Of a DNA stretch of 35,432 nucleotides, positions 23,246 to 31,180 are shown piece by piece; the first letter of the stretch is position 1, and every line of letters begins with the position of its first letter. The notes below the pieces were generated by a model, which saw nothing but the letters and a program-made list of their open reading frames with translations, made no database searches and was not told where the DNA came from. Made by a program: the position numbers and the translations under genes. Source of the stretch: WTAW01 sp964406575 (GTDB lineage: Bacteria > Acidobacteriota > Aminicenantia > Aminicenantales > Aminicenantaceae); contig CAYOSH010000039.1 in assembly GCA_964406575.1 (NCBI GenBank), positions 1 to 35,432 on the forward strand, in the 5' to 3' direction.

Positions 23246-24313
23246 TTAGCAGGGGATATCGAATCCAAGGCCAGGATGAATAGTGGGGTATAGAATTCCA
23301 TTGCGAATAATGACAGCCCCATCGCAAGGATCCTCAACAAGATCGAGATGTCCGTCAAGATCGGCATAGTGCACATTCGGTCGAGCTAAAGCAAAATGAA
23401 GCCCCGCGGCAATGCTGAGAGCGGACTCATCCATACAACCGACCATGACTTCCAGACCAGCCGAGCGTGCGACGGCGTTGATCTGACGGGCGATAGTGAT
23501 TCCTCCGACTTTCATCAGCTTGATATTGACCATATCCACCAGGTCCCTTCGCGCCAGTCGAAACGCATCTCTCAAGGTCATCAGACTTTCGTCTGCCATG
23601 ACAGGGATGGATACACTTGATGTGACCCTTCCCAGAAAGTCCGGCTGTCCTGTCGGTGTGGGTTGTTCGATCAATTCAAGCCGGCATTGTCGGGTTCCCT
23701 CAACGAATTTGACTGCCTCCTCGACAGTGAAACCCTGGTTGGCATCGAATCGCAATTCGATTTCTTTGCCTACAGCTTCGCGCACCTTATGCACCCGGAC
23801 AATGTCTGAATCTACGTCTTTGCCCCCCTTGATCTTCAGGCTTCGAAATCCCTGTGCCAACCATTCTTTGGCATGTGCGACGGTTTCTTGCTCGGGGAGG
23901 ATTCCTATGGTGACGCTGGTCTTGATCCGGTCTCTGAAACCGCCCAGTAATTTCCAAAGCGGAAGTCCGCACGCTTTACCGAGAATATCATGAAGGGTCA
24001 TATCGACTGCCGCAAGGGCCGAGGACTGAGAGCCCAGGAGAGGAGCCACACGCTCGAGCAACATAGCCATGCGTAAAGGATCTGAACCTTTGATCGAAGG
24101 ATAAACAATCTCGTTCAAGGCCTTCAGCACGGTCTCGGGTGTTTCCCCAGTGATCTGAAGGTCGGGTGCCGCGCAACCGAACCCAGTGATTTTGCTGTTG
24201 GTTTCCAAGCGGAGAAAGATATTCGTCGCTGAGTCAATGGTTTCGTATGCGATGGCATAGGGTTCTTTTAAGGGCATAGAAATGGCCCACGCCTCTAGTT
24301 TTGTGATTATCAT
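23246..24313 (-). CDS. Dipeptide epimerase / DgcA-like enolase-superfamily enzyme
   Basis: 355 residues of the muconate-lactonizing subgroup. The N-terminal capping domain ends near residue 125. Barrel landmarks are K-x-K (Lys 160, Lys 162 in SLKIKGG), RFDANQG (Asp 190), IEQP (Glu 216), ADES (Asp 241), NIKLMKVGG (Lys 265/268) and CMDES (Asp 295). The two lysines face each other across the substrate alpha-carbon and swap a proton, giving 1,1-proton transfer (epimerisation); Asp/Glu/Asp bind Mg2+. Relatives are L-Ala-D/L-Glu epimerases and the N-acetyl-D-glutamate racemase DgcA. I start at ATG 24313 (MIITKLEAW), with AGGAG just upstream; the longer frame to 24349 overlaps the previous gene. A DUF1611 gene two positions upstream supports a DgcA-like role. 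Confidence 0.87.
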   Translation of the reverse strand: MIITKLEAWAISMPLKEPYAIAYETIDSATNIFLRLETNSKITGFGCAAPDLQITGETPETVLKALNEIVYPSIKGSDPLRMAMLLERVAPLLGSQSSALAAVDMTLHDILGKACGLPLWKLLGGFRDRIKTSVTIGILPEQETVAHAKEWLAQGFRSLKIKGGKDVDSDIVRVHKVREAVGKEIELRFDANQGFTVEEAVKFVEGTRQCRLELIEQPTPTGQPDFLGRVTSSVSIPVMADESLMTLRDAFRLARRDLVDMVNIKLMKVGGITIARQINAVARSAGLEVMVGCMDESALSIAAGLHFALARPNVHYADLDGHLDLVEDPCDGAVIIRNGILYPTIHPGLGFDIPC

Positions 24314-24323
24314 CGTGCTCCTG

Positions 24324-26711
24324 TCAGAATCTCTTGTGGTAGATCTCATCCAGGCTCATGCTGTTGAGATCTTCAACGAATTCCACGAGATGTTTGATCA
24401 TGATCTCCCATATCTTTTCCCCTTTTTCCCTGCTTGCTTTGGTCGGATCTCCCAAAACTCCTGTTGTCGAGATTTTAGCAACCCGGGCGTACCATTCGAC
24501 ACTTCGTTTGGAGCTGAAATTGAGATATTTGCTGGAAAATCGGGGAATGAATTTCTTCGCTTTGTCGAGCTTGACGAGGTGAGGCCTGTTAGCCAATGCG
24601 GTACTGGTTTCCACTTCCCCCGCGTGGACATCGTTTGGGGTTTCTGTCAATGCCCCGATGTCCTTTTCGCTGGTTTCACCCGTTTCAACGCAGGTAAAGA
24701 TGTGGGCATCATGATTGATCATCTGTGCGGCGAATTGGAGTGCGGGAATATTCCCTCCGTGGCCGTTGATGATCACAAGTTTTGTAATTCCGTTCCGGGC
24801 GGCGCTCATTCCGACTTCATAGATGAGCTGGCTTAACGTCTTCGGGTCGATACTGAGAGTCCCGCTGAAGTCTTCATGATGATAGGAAACTCCGTAAGGA
24901 ATGAGAGGAAGCACCAGTGGCTTTGGAGGTTCGCAGGCTTCTGCCACACGGCGTGCAAGGTAGTCTGCGTCAAAAGCATCGGTGTCTACAGGCAGGTGTA
25001 ATCCGTGCTGTTCCAGGGAACCTACAGGTAGAAGCGCGACATCCACCTCTTTGAACCGGACCTGAGCCTCTGGCCAGGTCATCTCTGCCAAAAGGTAAGA
25101 AACATTTTTTGCGTTTTCTGTTTTGGATGAGAGCGATTCACTTTTTTCCACACTGTCTTCAGGGGATTCGAATGGATAAGGTATCAGTAGCTCCGGTGCT
25201 TTTAGGAGGTCATAGTCTATCCAGATTCGGCCCTGTCGCCTGGAAATCCCATCAGCATGTTTCAGAAAAATTTTGTAGAGGGGCTTGCGGAGGTCAACAG
25301 GAATGCCATGGACCGGGGATTTTTCATTATCGATACGGATCTTCATGATCTCTGGTTGTGCCTGTTGTCGCTTTTTTTCCGCAGATTTCTGTAAAAGTCC
25401 TTTTTCTGAAAGCAGGTAAGAAAGATGCTGAGCAGCGGCAGATTCTTGATGGACTCCCTTTTCTTCCAGCGCTTTCAGACAATCCTCGGTCTGTTTGAGC
25501 GTGTAGCCGCAGTTGATGGGATTGGCATCCAAGGCTGTTAACATGCCGACGATTCTGCGGCATTTTTCACAGTTCCCACAGGGAAAGACACGCTCGCCCT
25601 TGATATGGGTGGCGTGGCAGGAAAGTTGGTGTCTTTGGAGGAAGGGGTATCTCTCATACAAGATCTTTTCAATGAGAAGCTCTGAAAGCGGCCTAATTAC
25701 GGAGAATTGGCTGATTTGCCATCCTTTTTGGTAGTAATACCGAGTAACTGCATTATCGAAATAACGGCTCTGATCGAAAAAACCGTTGTAATGAGTGATC
25801 CCTTGGTGTGACGACCTGTTTGTGGAGTCGAATTCATCGCCGATGACGATTCGTCCGATCCCTCGTTTCTTAAGAAGAGGCAAGGCGCCAAATAGAAACA
25901 CCGCCACTGTCCAAAGACGGATCGGATAATCATCAGAGCGAATCCTGGCAAAATCTTGTCTCACAAAGGGCATATGTCTTAGCATCCAGGAAAAAAGTCT
26001 ATCCGAGTTCGTCCACACCCTGGCTGTTTCGGGGTAGGTGGCTTTTAAGTAACGGTACCCGTTGAGCGCTGTGTACCAATGCCTTCCCGATTCATTGATG
26101 AAGATAGGATGGGTTTCCTTTCCGATCTCCTTCAAGAGTCCAAAGCTCAGGAGACTGTCCTTACCACCGCTAGAAAGGACAGCATGCTTGGATTTATCCC
26201 CTCCCCAATAGGGGACTTCTGTTTTCTCCTCTGTCCAGCATGGGAACTCAAGGCTTGCTTGAAGATAGTTGTCCTTCTTCACAATAGGGAGGCCTGATGT
26301 TTCTCCGAGAAGGAAAGGGTTGGGCCGGAGAAATTTCATCACATAGATCTCGCGTGCCGTGTTCACCATCATATCTTCGATGAAGCGTATGTCGGATTTA
26401 TCCATACAATCGTAAAAGACAATTTTGTCACAGAAGAGGCCGTAATTAATGGCCATCTGGGCGGCGATCATACTGGCAAGGTTGACCGAGGAATGTTCTT
26501 TTGAGTCAAAGACGTCTTCTTCAAAACGGTAGATGAGGTTAAAAACAGAATGACCCTCGTCCGTTTGGACCGAATAGGGAGAAATCAACCTGTCTGACCT
26601 GACCTGGACGGGACCGACTTCCAATTTTCGGATCACTTTGAGTATGCGGAGTGGATCCTCTTCTGAAGACATGGGTGTTTTTACTTTTTTTGTAGAGGTG
26701 TCTATGCTCAT
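24324..26711 (-). CDS. Fusion protein: PP-loop ATP pyrophosphatase domain + creatininase-family amidohydrolase domain
   Basis: 795 residues, two enzymes in one chain. The N-terminal half (about 20-450) has the PP-loop SGGKDS (181-186), which activates a substrate by AMP transfer. It also has a four-cysteine zinc-type site, Cys 365 plus CGNCEKC (378, 381, 384), similar to that of QueC-like proteins. Residues about 450-540 are a linker. The C-terminal part (about 540-795) is a creatininase domain: LLPVGSLEQHG (560-570), PVDTDAF, YHHEDFSGTLS, NGHGGN (649-654) and HAGEVETS (696-703), with Glu/His/Asp metal ligands. That family cleaves amide or cyclic C-N bonds. The N-terminal half may be related to MurL, the ATP-dependent UDP-MurNAc-L-Ala-L-Glu epimerase, but I cannot verify this. 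The start at 26711 lies 16 bp after the upstream stop; the frame is open to 26879 but overlaps that gene by about 150 bp. Confidence 0.8.
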   Translation of the reverse strand: MSIDTSTKKVKTPMSSEEDPLRILKVIRKLEVGPVQVRSDRLISPYSVQTDEGHSVFNLIYRFEEDVFDSKEHSSVNLASMIAAQMAINYGLFCDKIVFYDCMDKSDIRFIEDMMVNTAREIYVMKFLRPNPFLLGETSGLPIVKKDNYLQASLEFPCWTEEKTEVPYWGGDKSKHAVLSSGGKDSLLSFGLLKEIGKETHPIFINESGRHWYTALNGYRYLKATYPETARVWTNSDRLFSWMLRHMPFVRQDFARIRSDDYPIRLWTVAVFLFGALPLLKKRGIGRIVIGDEFDSTNRSSHQGITHYNGFFDQSRYFDNAVTRYYYQKGWQISQFSVIRPLSELLIEKILYERYPFLQRHQLSCHATHIKGERVFPCGNCEKCRRIVGMLTALDANPINCGYTLKQTEDCLKALEEKGVHQESAAAQHLSYLLSEKGLLQKSAEKKRQQAQPEIMKIRIDNEKSPVHGIPVDLRKPLYKIFLKHADGISRRQGRIWIDYDLLKAPELLIPYPFESPEDSVEKSESLSSKTENAKNVSYLLAEMTWPEAQVRFKEVDVALLPVGSLEQHGLHLPVDTDAFDADYLARRVAEACEPPKPLVLPLIPYGVSYHHEDFSGTLSIDPKTLSQLIYEVGMSAARNGITKLVIINGHGGNIPALQFAAQMINHDAHIFTCVETGETSEKDIGALTETPNDVHAGEVETSTALANRPHLVKLDKAKKFIPRFSSKYLNFSSKRSVEWYARVAKISTTGVLGDPTKASREKGEKIWEIMIKHLVEFVEDLNSMSLDEIYHKRF

Positions 26712-26727
26712 TTTTTGACTAAACTTT

Positions 26728-27819
26728 TTATTCTTTTGGGCTTTTTGCCTCAAGGGATGATTGAATCGCTTGAATGATTTTATCCGCTCCCTGTAAGAGA
26801 ACATCCACGGTGGGCTTTCCGATCTGATGCTCGATCTCCTGACAGATCGAGACGATCGTATCCCTGGAGAGGTTCTCATGGTTGATCGTGACGGCGACCA
26901 CAGGTTTTTCTGAAATGAGCTCTACAGCCTGGATCTGGATATCCAGTGGCTGGATAGGGTATCCGGGAAAGCTATCGTAATCTTTGCGGCCGGGAGCATG
27001 CTGTAGAATGATCATGTCCGGACGACCCGCTGCCAATATTTCAAAGCCACCGGGGTATGCGGGATTCATTAAACTTCCCTGTCCTTCGATAATGATCACA
27101 TCGGGATGGACTTCATTCCAGGCGGACCAAACAGCATGTTCGATCTCGCCAGAGACAAAATCATTGACCAGAGAATCCATGAGGATGCCATAGCTCACCC
27201 CCTGCATCCATGCCGTCTGACCTGTCCCTATGAGTTCTGTCCTGTATCCGGCAGCGTTTAGAGCTTCGGTCAAGATCCAGGCTGTTGTGCGTTTGCCTAC
27301 AGCGGAATCTGTCCCGAGGACAGCGACTTTCAGGCAGGAAACCTGTTCGATCTTTCCGCTGAAAAAGTGTAAAGCATAACGCGGCGGAGGCTTTCGCACG
27401 TCCCGAATGGAGATCCTGTGTTCCTGTGCATATCGAGACATTTCCTTATCCTCCGAGAGAAAATCGTGGAGGCCAGAGTCGATGTTCAGCCCTGATCGGA
27501 TGGCTTCAATGACCGAAACACGGTGCTCCGGATTCAATCGACCTCCGTCAGGAGCCAACCCGATGACAAAATGGGTGGCATGCAAGCTGATTGTCCGCGC
27601 ATTGTCCAGCGCTGCAGAGAGATCTGGAAATACAGGGATCCCGTTGGCGTTACCGTCCAAGATTTCTCCTGAGTCTTTGAATGCACACTTCGAGTCGATC
27701 ACCGATAGGACACGGTAGCGTTTCGTTCGACGCACGAGGCCGTGAGCGGTCTTGCCGTTAGGGGTTCCGAAGGCTCCCTCACAGAAGATAATCGCGTTTC
27801 CTTCCGGGAAATCAGTCAT
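26728..27819 (-). CDS. DUF1611 family P-loop protein (DgcN-like)
   Basis: 363 residues. The N-terminal Rossmann-like domain (about 1-150) is followed by a P-loop domain with GTDSAVGKRT (169-178), then ELIGTGQTAWMQGV, IIIEGQGSL and LQHAPGRKDYD, all hallmarks of DUF1611. Studied members (DgcN) N-acetylate D-glutamate, which the enolase-type racemase DgcA then converts to N-acetyl-L-glutamate. The presence of a DgcA-like gene in this operon supports the comparison, although an intervening fusion gene separates them. The start is ATG 27819 (TGATG junction with the upstream stop, GGAAGG in front) or GTG 27822; both imply translational coupling to the PLP-enzyme gene. Confidence 0.85.
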   Translation of the reverse strand: MTDFPEGNAIIFCEGAFGTPNGKTAHGLVRRTKRYRVLSVIDSKCAFKDSGEILDGNANGIPVFPDLSAALDNARTISLHATHFVIGLAPDGGRLNPEHRVSVIEAIRSGLNIDSGLHDFLSEDKEMSRYAQEHRISIRDVRKPPPRYALHFFSGKIEQVSCLKVAVLGTDSAVGKRTTAWILTEALNAAGYRTELIGTGQTAWMQGVSYGILMDSLVNDFVSGEIEHAVWSAWNEVHPDVIIIEGQGSLMNPAYPGGFEILAAGRPDMIILQHAPGRKDYDSFPGYPIQPLDIQIQAVELISEKPVVAVTINHENLSRDTIVSICQEIEHQIGKPTVDVLLQGADKIIQAIQSSLEAKSPKE

Positions 27820-28997
27820 CACTTCCTTCCCGTCAGGATGACGACATAGCGGTCATTTCCGAGATTCTCCTTTGTGTGGAGGTCAAGCAGCGCGATCAGG
27901 CCTGCGGTGGAAGCAGGGAGAACGTTCAAACCTTCCCTTTCACGGATGAGACGCGAGAAATTCATCATGTTTTTATCGCTGGCGTATGAGGCCCACCCCC
28001 TTGAAAGACGAATGCTTTCGAGCGCATGGTCTCCATCCAAAGACTGCCAATTGATCAATGGTTCATTGACTGATGTTTCGTGAATTTGTTCAGGTTTGAG
28101 GTCTGTACATTCGGGGATTTTTTTCAGGAAGGCAGAGATGATCGGGTTTTTTCCGAATGATGATCCGCCGATCATCCGGGGGATCTTGGATGTTTTTCCC
28201 CGGCGATACAAGCTGAGAAAACCCTTATAGATTCCCGCAAGTGTTGTCCCGTTCGAGACGGGAACAGCCACGAAGCTGGGCGCATCTCTGAGCTCATCGT
28301 AGATTTCGTAGGCGATTTCTCCATAAGCCCGCATCTGCAAAACAGTGTTGGCTCCTCCTGGGTTAGCGTCATAAATTTCATTGGCTTCGGCATATTCCCG
28401 TGACATTATGACGGATTTTTCATAATCCCCTTCAACATGGATAATATCTGCGCCATAATCAATCATTTCTTGGGCTCTTTTTGTGTGAAAAGTTTGGGGA
28501 ATATGAATAATGCACCCAATTCCCGCAAGGCAGGAGGCGAATGCCATAGCCACACCGTAATTGCCACAGGTGGCCAGTGTGATGGCATCGAATCCTCGCC
28601 GGACGGCATCCCGAACTTGAGTGAAGGCAATTCTGTCCTTTTGCGTACCCGTGGGGTTCCCACCTTCAAATTTGAGGTAGACCTGTCGGAATCCAACCTC
28701 CCTCTCGATGTTTCGAGCTCGGGCTAATGATGTATCTCCCACTTGTGACTCAAAAATGTCCTCGTAAGCTTCCAACCGTGTTTCGAGGGGCTGTGTCTTG
28801 TCGGCGGCGATTCGTTTTTGTGTCTCCAGTTCAGGCTCAAAAGGAGTGATCTGAGAGCTGGCCTCATCCAGCAAGAAAAAACTCAGCATCTCTTCCTGAG
28901 GAAGGAGATTTGTATGGGGAGTGATTTTTTCCTGATCCTGAGTTTGGGAAGCAGGATCGGAGTTTTTATTATTTTTGGATGGTTCGGACTCTTTCAT
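27819..28997 (-). CDS. PLP-dependent lyase, fold type II (threonine synthase-like)
   Basis: 392 residues. After a low-complexity, charged N-terminal extension (about 1-75), the catalytic domain has FEGGNPTGTQKDR with Schiff-base Lys 120, ATCGNYGVA (Asn 146 ring contact), PVSNGTTLAG (phosphate-binding loop) and a C-terminal VILTGRK. This places it with threonine synthase, cysteate synthase and related beta/gamma-replacement enzymes; the substrate is unknown, and no homoserine kinase is near. The start is ATG 28997. The frame is open to a TTG at 29051, but that TTG is the -35 box of the gene's own promoter. It leads the operon with the DUF1611, fusion and epimerase genes. Confidence 0.83.
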   Translation of the reverse strand: MKESEPSKNNKNSDPASQTQDQEKITPHTNLLPQEEMLSFFLLDEASSQITPFEPELETQKRIAADKTQPLETRLEAYEDIFESQVGDTSLARARNIEREVGFRQVYLKFEGGNPTGTQKDRIAFTQVRDAVRRGFDAITLATCGNYGVAMAFASCLAGIGCIIHIPQTFHTKRAQEMIDYGADIIHVEGDYEKSVIMSREYAEANEIYDANPGGANTVLQMRAYGEIAYEIYDELRDAPSFVAVPVSNGTTLAGIYKGFLSLYRRGKTSKIPRMIGGSSFGKNPIISAFLKKIPECTDLKPEQIHETSVNEPLINWQSLDGDHALESIRLSRGWASYASDKNMMNFSRLIREREGLNVLPASTAGLIALLDLHTKENLGNDRYVVILTGRK

Positions 28998-29022
28998 TCG
29001 GATTTTTTTCCATCTTACAGCA

Positions 29023-29051
29023 CTTATAACACAGGCGTGTTTAACAGTCAA
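29023..29051 (-). promoter_or_regulatory. Promoter of the PLP-lyase/DUF1611/fusion/epimerase operon
   Basis: Minus strand: TTGACT, 17-bp spacer, TATAAG. Predicted start near 29016, leader about 20 nt to ATG 28997. Confidence 0.65.
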
Positions 29052-29125
29052 TGGAGGAGCCGTTTGTATGTCGTTTGTAGCACACTTAGAACATTTCAGA
29101 GGAGGAGAAGAAGAGTAAGCTGTGG

Positions 29126-29154
29126 TTGACCTTCAAATTGTCTCTGTGTTATAA
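29126..29154 (+). promoter_or_regulatory. Promoter of the C69 dipeptidase gene
   Basis: TTGACC, 17-bp spacer, TTATAA, about 75 bp from the divergent operon promoter. The leader would be about 125 nt. Confidence 0.55.
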
Positions 29155-29284
29155 ATTTGTAAAATGTCGTTCGTGAGCGGCCATACCAGGTGGAAGGATA
29201 TCCGTGTTTATCTCCAAAAAAACCGATACGGTCTTTTGTCTTGGATGTATCAAAAGAAGAGAAAAATTGCGAAGGGAGTGATTC

Positions 29285-30877
29285 ATGAAAAGATTTGATC
29301 TGAAGAAAACCATTGTCTTTTTTGGATGTGTTGTTTTTGTCGCCTTCATCTTACACGCGACTTCAGCTTATCTTCCAGATGTTCGACTCATAGAGTTTGA
29401 TCGCTGTACGAGTATTCTGGTTGGAAAGCTTGCCTCTGTCGATGGTTCGACAATGACATCGCATTCCTGTGACTCGGGCACCGACCGCACATGGATCAAT
29501 GTGGTTCCTCATAAAAAACATAATCCTGGTGACATGTGCACCATCTACTACCACTCCAAAAGGACAAAGGGACCGGATCATCCCGACCGGTTGCCTAAAG
29601 GAAAGATCCCACAGGTTTCAGAAACATATGCATACATCAACACCGCTTATGCTGTGATGAATGAATATCAACTCGCTATCGGAGAAACGACTTTTGGAGG
29701 ACGGCGTGAGCTAGTGAGCGGCGAGGGGATCCTGGATGCGCCTGAGCTTTACCGTCTGTGTCTGGAAAGAGCCAAAACAGCCAGAGAAGCCATCAAGGTT
29801 GTCGATGCCCTGACCAGAGAATTCGGGTATATCGATGTTGGGGAGTGTTTCACCTTTTCTGACCCTAATGAGGTTTGGTTCTTTGAGATATTAGGGCCTG
29901 GGAAGGGGAAAAAAGGTGCTGTTTGGGCCGCAGCGAGGATACCCGATGATGAGATTGCAATCTCATCCAATGCCTCTCGGATCAGAGAGATCGATCTTAA
30001 GGATGGCGATCATTTCATGGCCTCTGATAATGTGTATTCGTTGGCTGAAGAGATGGGCTGGTGGGATACTAAAAGCAGTAAAGCCTTTGAATTCTGTTAT
30101 GCCTATGCTCCGGGAACACGCACTCAGATGGGCTCGCGGCTGCGTGAATGGAGGGTCTTGAGCCGGGTTGCGCCCTCACTCAATTTGAATCCCTATTCGG
30201 AAAACTACCCGCTTTCGGTGAAACCCGACGAAAAAGTCTCCGTACCCAAGATTCTCGAGATCTTCAGAGATGCCTACGATGACACAGATTTTGATATCAC
30301 AAAACAGATGATGACTACGAATCGCAAGGGTGAAACCATAAAAAGCCCGGTCGCCACACCGTTTATGAATGGCGATTTGAGACAACTCATGAATATCGAG
30401 CGGCACAGGACGATCTGTGTGCCCTATGCTACATACCTGCAAATCACTCAGTCCAGAGAATGGTTGCCCGACGCCATCGGAGGAGTCGTCTGGTTGGGAT
30501 ACGATAATCCCGCCACAACTCCGCACACCCCCTTCTATTGCGGGATCTCCCAGATGCCCGACTCTTATATGGTGGATGGACGCTGGGGTTACCGGACGGA
30601 TTGTGCCTGGTGGGCGTTTCGCAGGGTGAGCAAGCTGGCTCTGTTCCGCTGGCAGGATATGACCCAGGACATCGAGAAAGTGTGGAAAACCATCGAAGAT
30701 AAAGCTTTTGCCGATCAGGCCCAGATCGAGGAGGAAGCCCTCCGCCTCCATAAAGAAGATCCCCAAAAAGCCAAAGCGTTCCTCACGAAATACTGTCTTG
30801 ATATCGCTAACCAAGCCGTCGATGCTTACTGGAAACTCGGCGACAACCTCTGGTCCAAATACGCTCGATATTTTTGA
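29285..30877 (+). CDS. C69 family dipeptidase, exported
   Basis: 530 residues. A signal sequence (about 9-28) precedes the family's nucleophile region, Cys 41 in RCTSILVGKLASVDGST; in C69 peptidases this cysteine becomes the N-terminal nucleophile after processing. Further family marks are DSGTDRTW, IGETTFGGRREL, DVGECFTFSDPNEVWFFE and the late GYRTDCAWWAFRRVS. These are Ntn-hydrolase dipeptidases of broad specificity, here probably periplasmic. GAAGGGAG precedes the ATG. It is transcribed away from the epimerase operon from an adjoining promoter, which suggests that the released dipeptides feed that operon. The small peptide gene follows after 67 bp but has its own promoter. Confidence 0.9.
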   Translation: MKRFDLKKTIVFFGCVVFVAFILHATSAYLPDVRLIEFDRCTSILVGKLASVDGSTMTSHSCDSGTDRTWINVVPHKKHNPGDMCTIYYHSKRTKGPDHPDRLPKGKIPQVSETYAYINTAYAVMNEYQLAIGETTFGGRRELVSGEGILDAPELYRLCLERAKTAREAIKVVDALTREFGYIDVGECFTFSDPNEVWFFEILGPGKGKKGAVWAAARIPDDEIAISSNASRIREIDLKDGDHFMASDNVYSLAEEMGWWDTKSSKAFEFCYAYAPGTRTQMGSRLREWRVLSRVAPSLNLNPYSENYPLSVKPDEKVSVPKILEIFRDAYDDTDFDITKQMMTTNRKGETIKSPVATPFMNGDLRQLMNIERHRTICVPYATYLQITQSREWLPDAIGGVVWLGYDNPATTPHTPFYCGISQMPDSYMVDGRWGYRTDCAWWAFRRVSKLALFRWQDMTQDIEKVWKTIEDKAFADQAQIEEEALRLHKEDPQKAKAFLTKYCLDIANQAVDAYWKLGDNLWSKYARYF

Positions 30878-30891
30878 GGACGAAATACAAT

Positions 30892-30920
30892 TTGACACCC
30901 TAATTTTATTTTGGTAGAGT
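30892..30920 (+). promoter_or_regulatory. Promoter of the precursor-peptide/maturase unit
   Basis: TTGACA, 17-bp spacer, TAGAGT. It starts 14 bp after the dipeptidase stop codon, so the downstream pair can be expressed independently. Predicted start near 30927, leader about 18 nt with GGGAGG. Confidence 0.6.
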
Positions 30921-30944
30921 TTTTTAAAAAAAGGGAGGTTAACC

Positions 30945-31139
30945 ATGTCCGCAGAGAAAAAAACGATTACAGAACTTTATGAAGCAGCCATTGAGGATTT
31001 AAAAGAAGTCCATGATAAAACTGATGTCTCGAGTGGAGACAAAAAGAAGATAAGAGGTGCGGCTGAATTACTTGATAATACGCTAATGGAGAAAACCGGT
31101 CGAAGAACTTGCAAAGTAGGAAGCACAATTCCCGATTAA
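30945..31139 (+). CDS. Small peptide, candidate RiPP precursor
   Basis: 64 residues, no signal peptide and no named family that I recognise. The first about 50 residues are charged and helical (ITELYEAAIEDLKEVHDK; KKKIRGAAELLDNTLMEK), as expected of a leader. The tail GRRTCKVGSTIPD is different in character and holds the only cysteine (Cys 56), as a short core peptide would. A strong GGGAGG lies seven bases before the ATG, much better than that of the following gene. A radical SAM/SPASM enzyme begins 41 bp downstream, the classical order for a ribosomally made, post-translationally modified peptide. Whether Cys 56 is the modified residue is unknown. It could also be an unrelated small protein. 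Confidence 0.72.
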   Translation: MSAEKKTITELYEAAIEDLKEVHDKTDVSSGDKKKIRGAAELLDNTLMEKTGRRTCKVGSTIPD

Positions 31140-31180
31140 TTTTTAAGATCAGCTATTGTTGCCAAATTCCCAGTATATGA

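Noticed and set aside
26712..26879. N-terminal extension of the PP-loop/creatininase fusion protein
   Set aside because: The extension overlaps the DUF1611 gene by about 150 bp and its Arg/Ser-rich translation is a frame shadow; ATG 26711 fits the gene junction.
28998..29051. TTG-initiated extension of the PLP lyase
   Set aside because: The TTG is the -35 hexamer of a good promoter and no Shine-Dalgarno precedes it.
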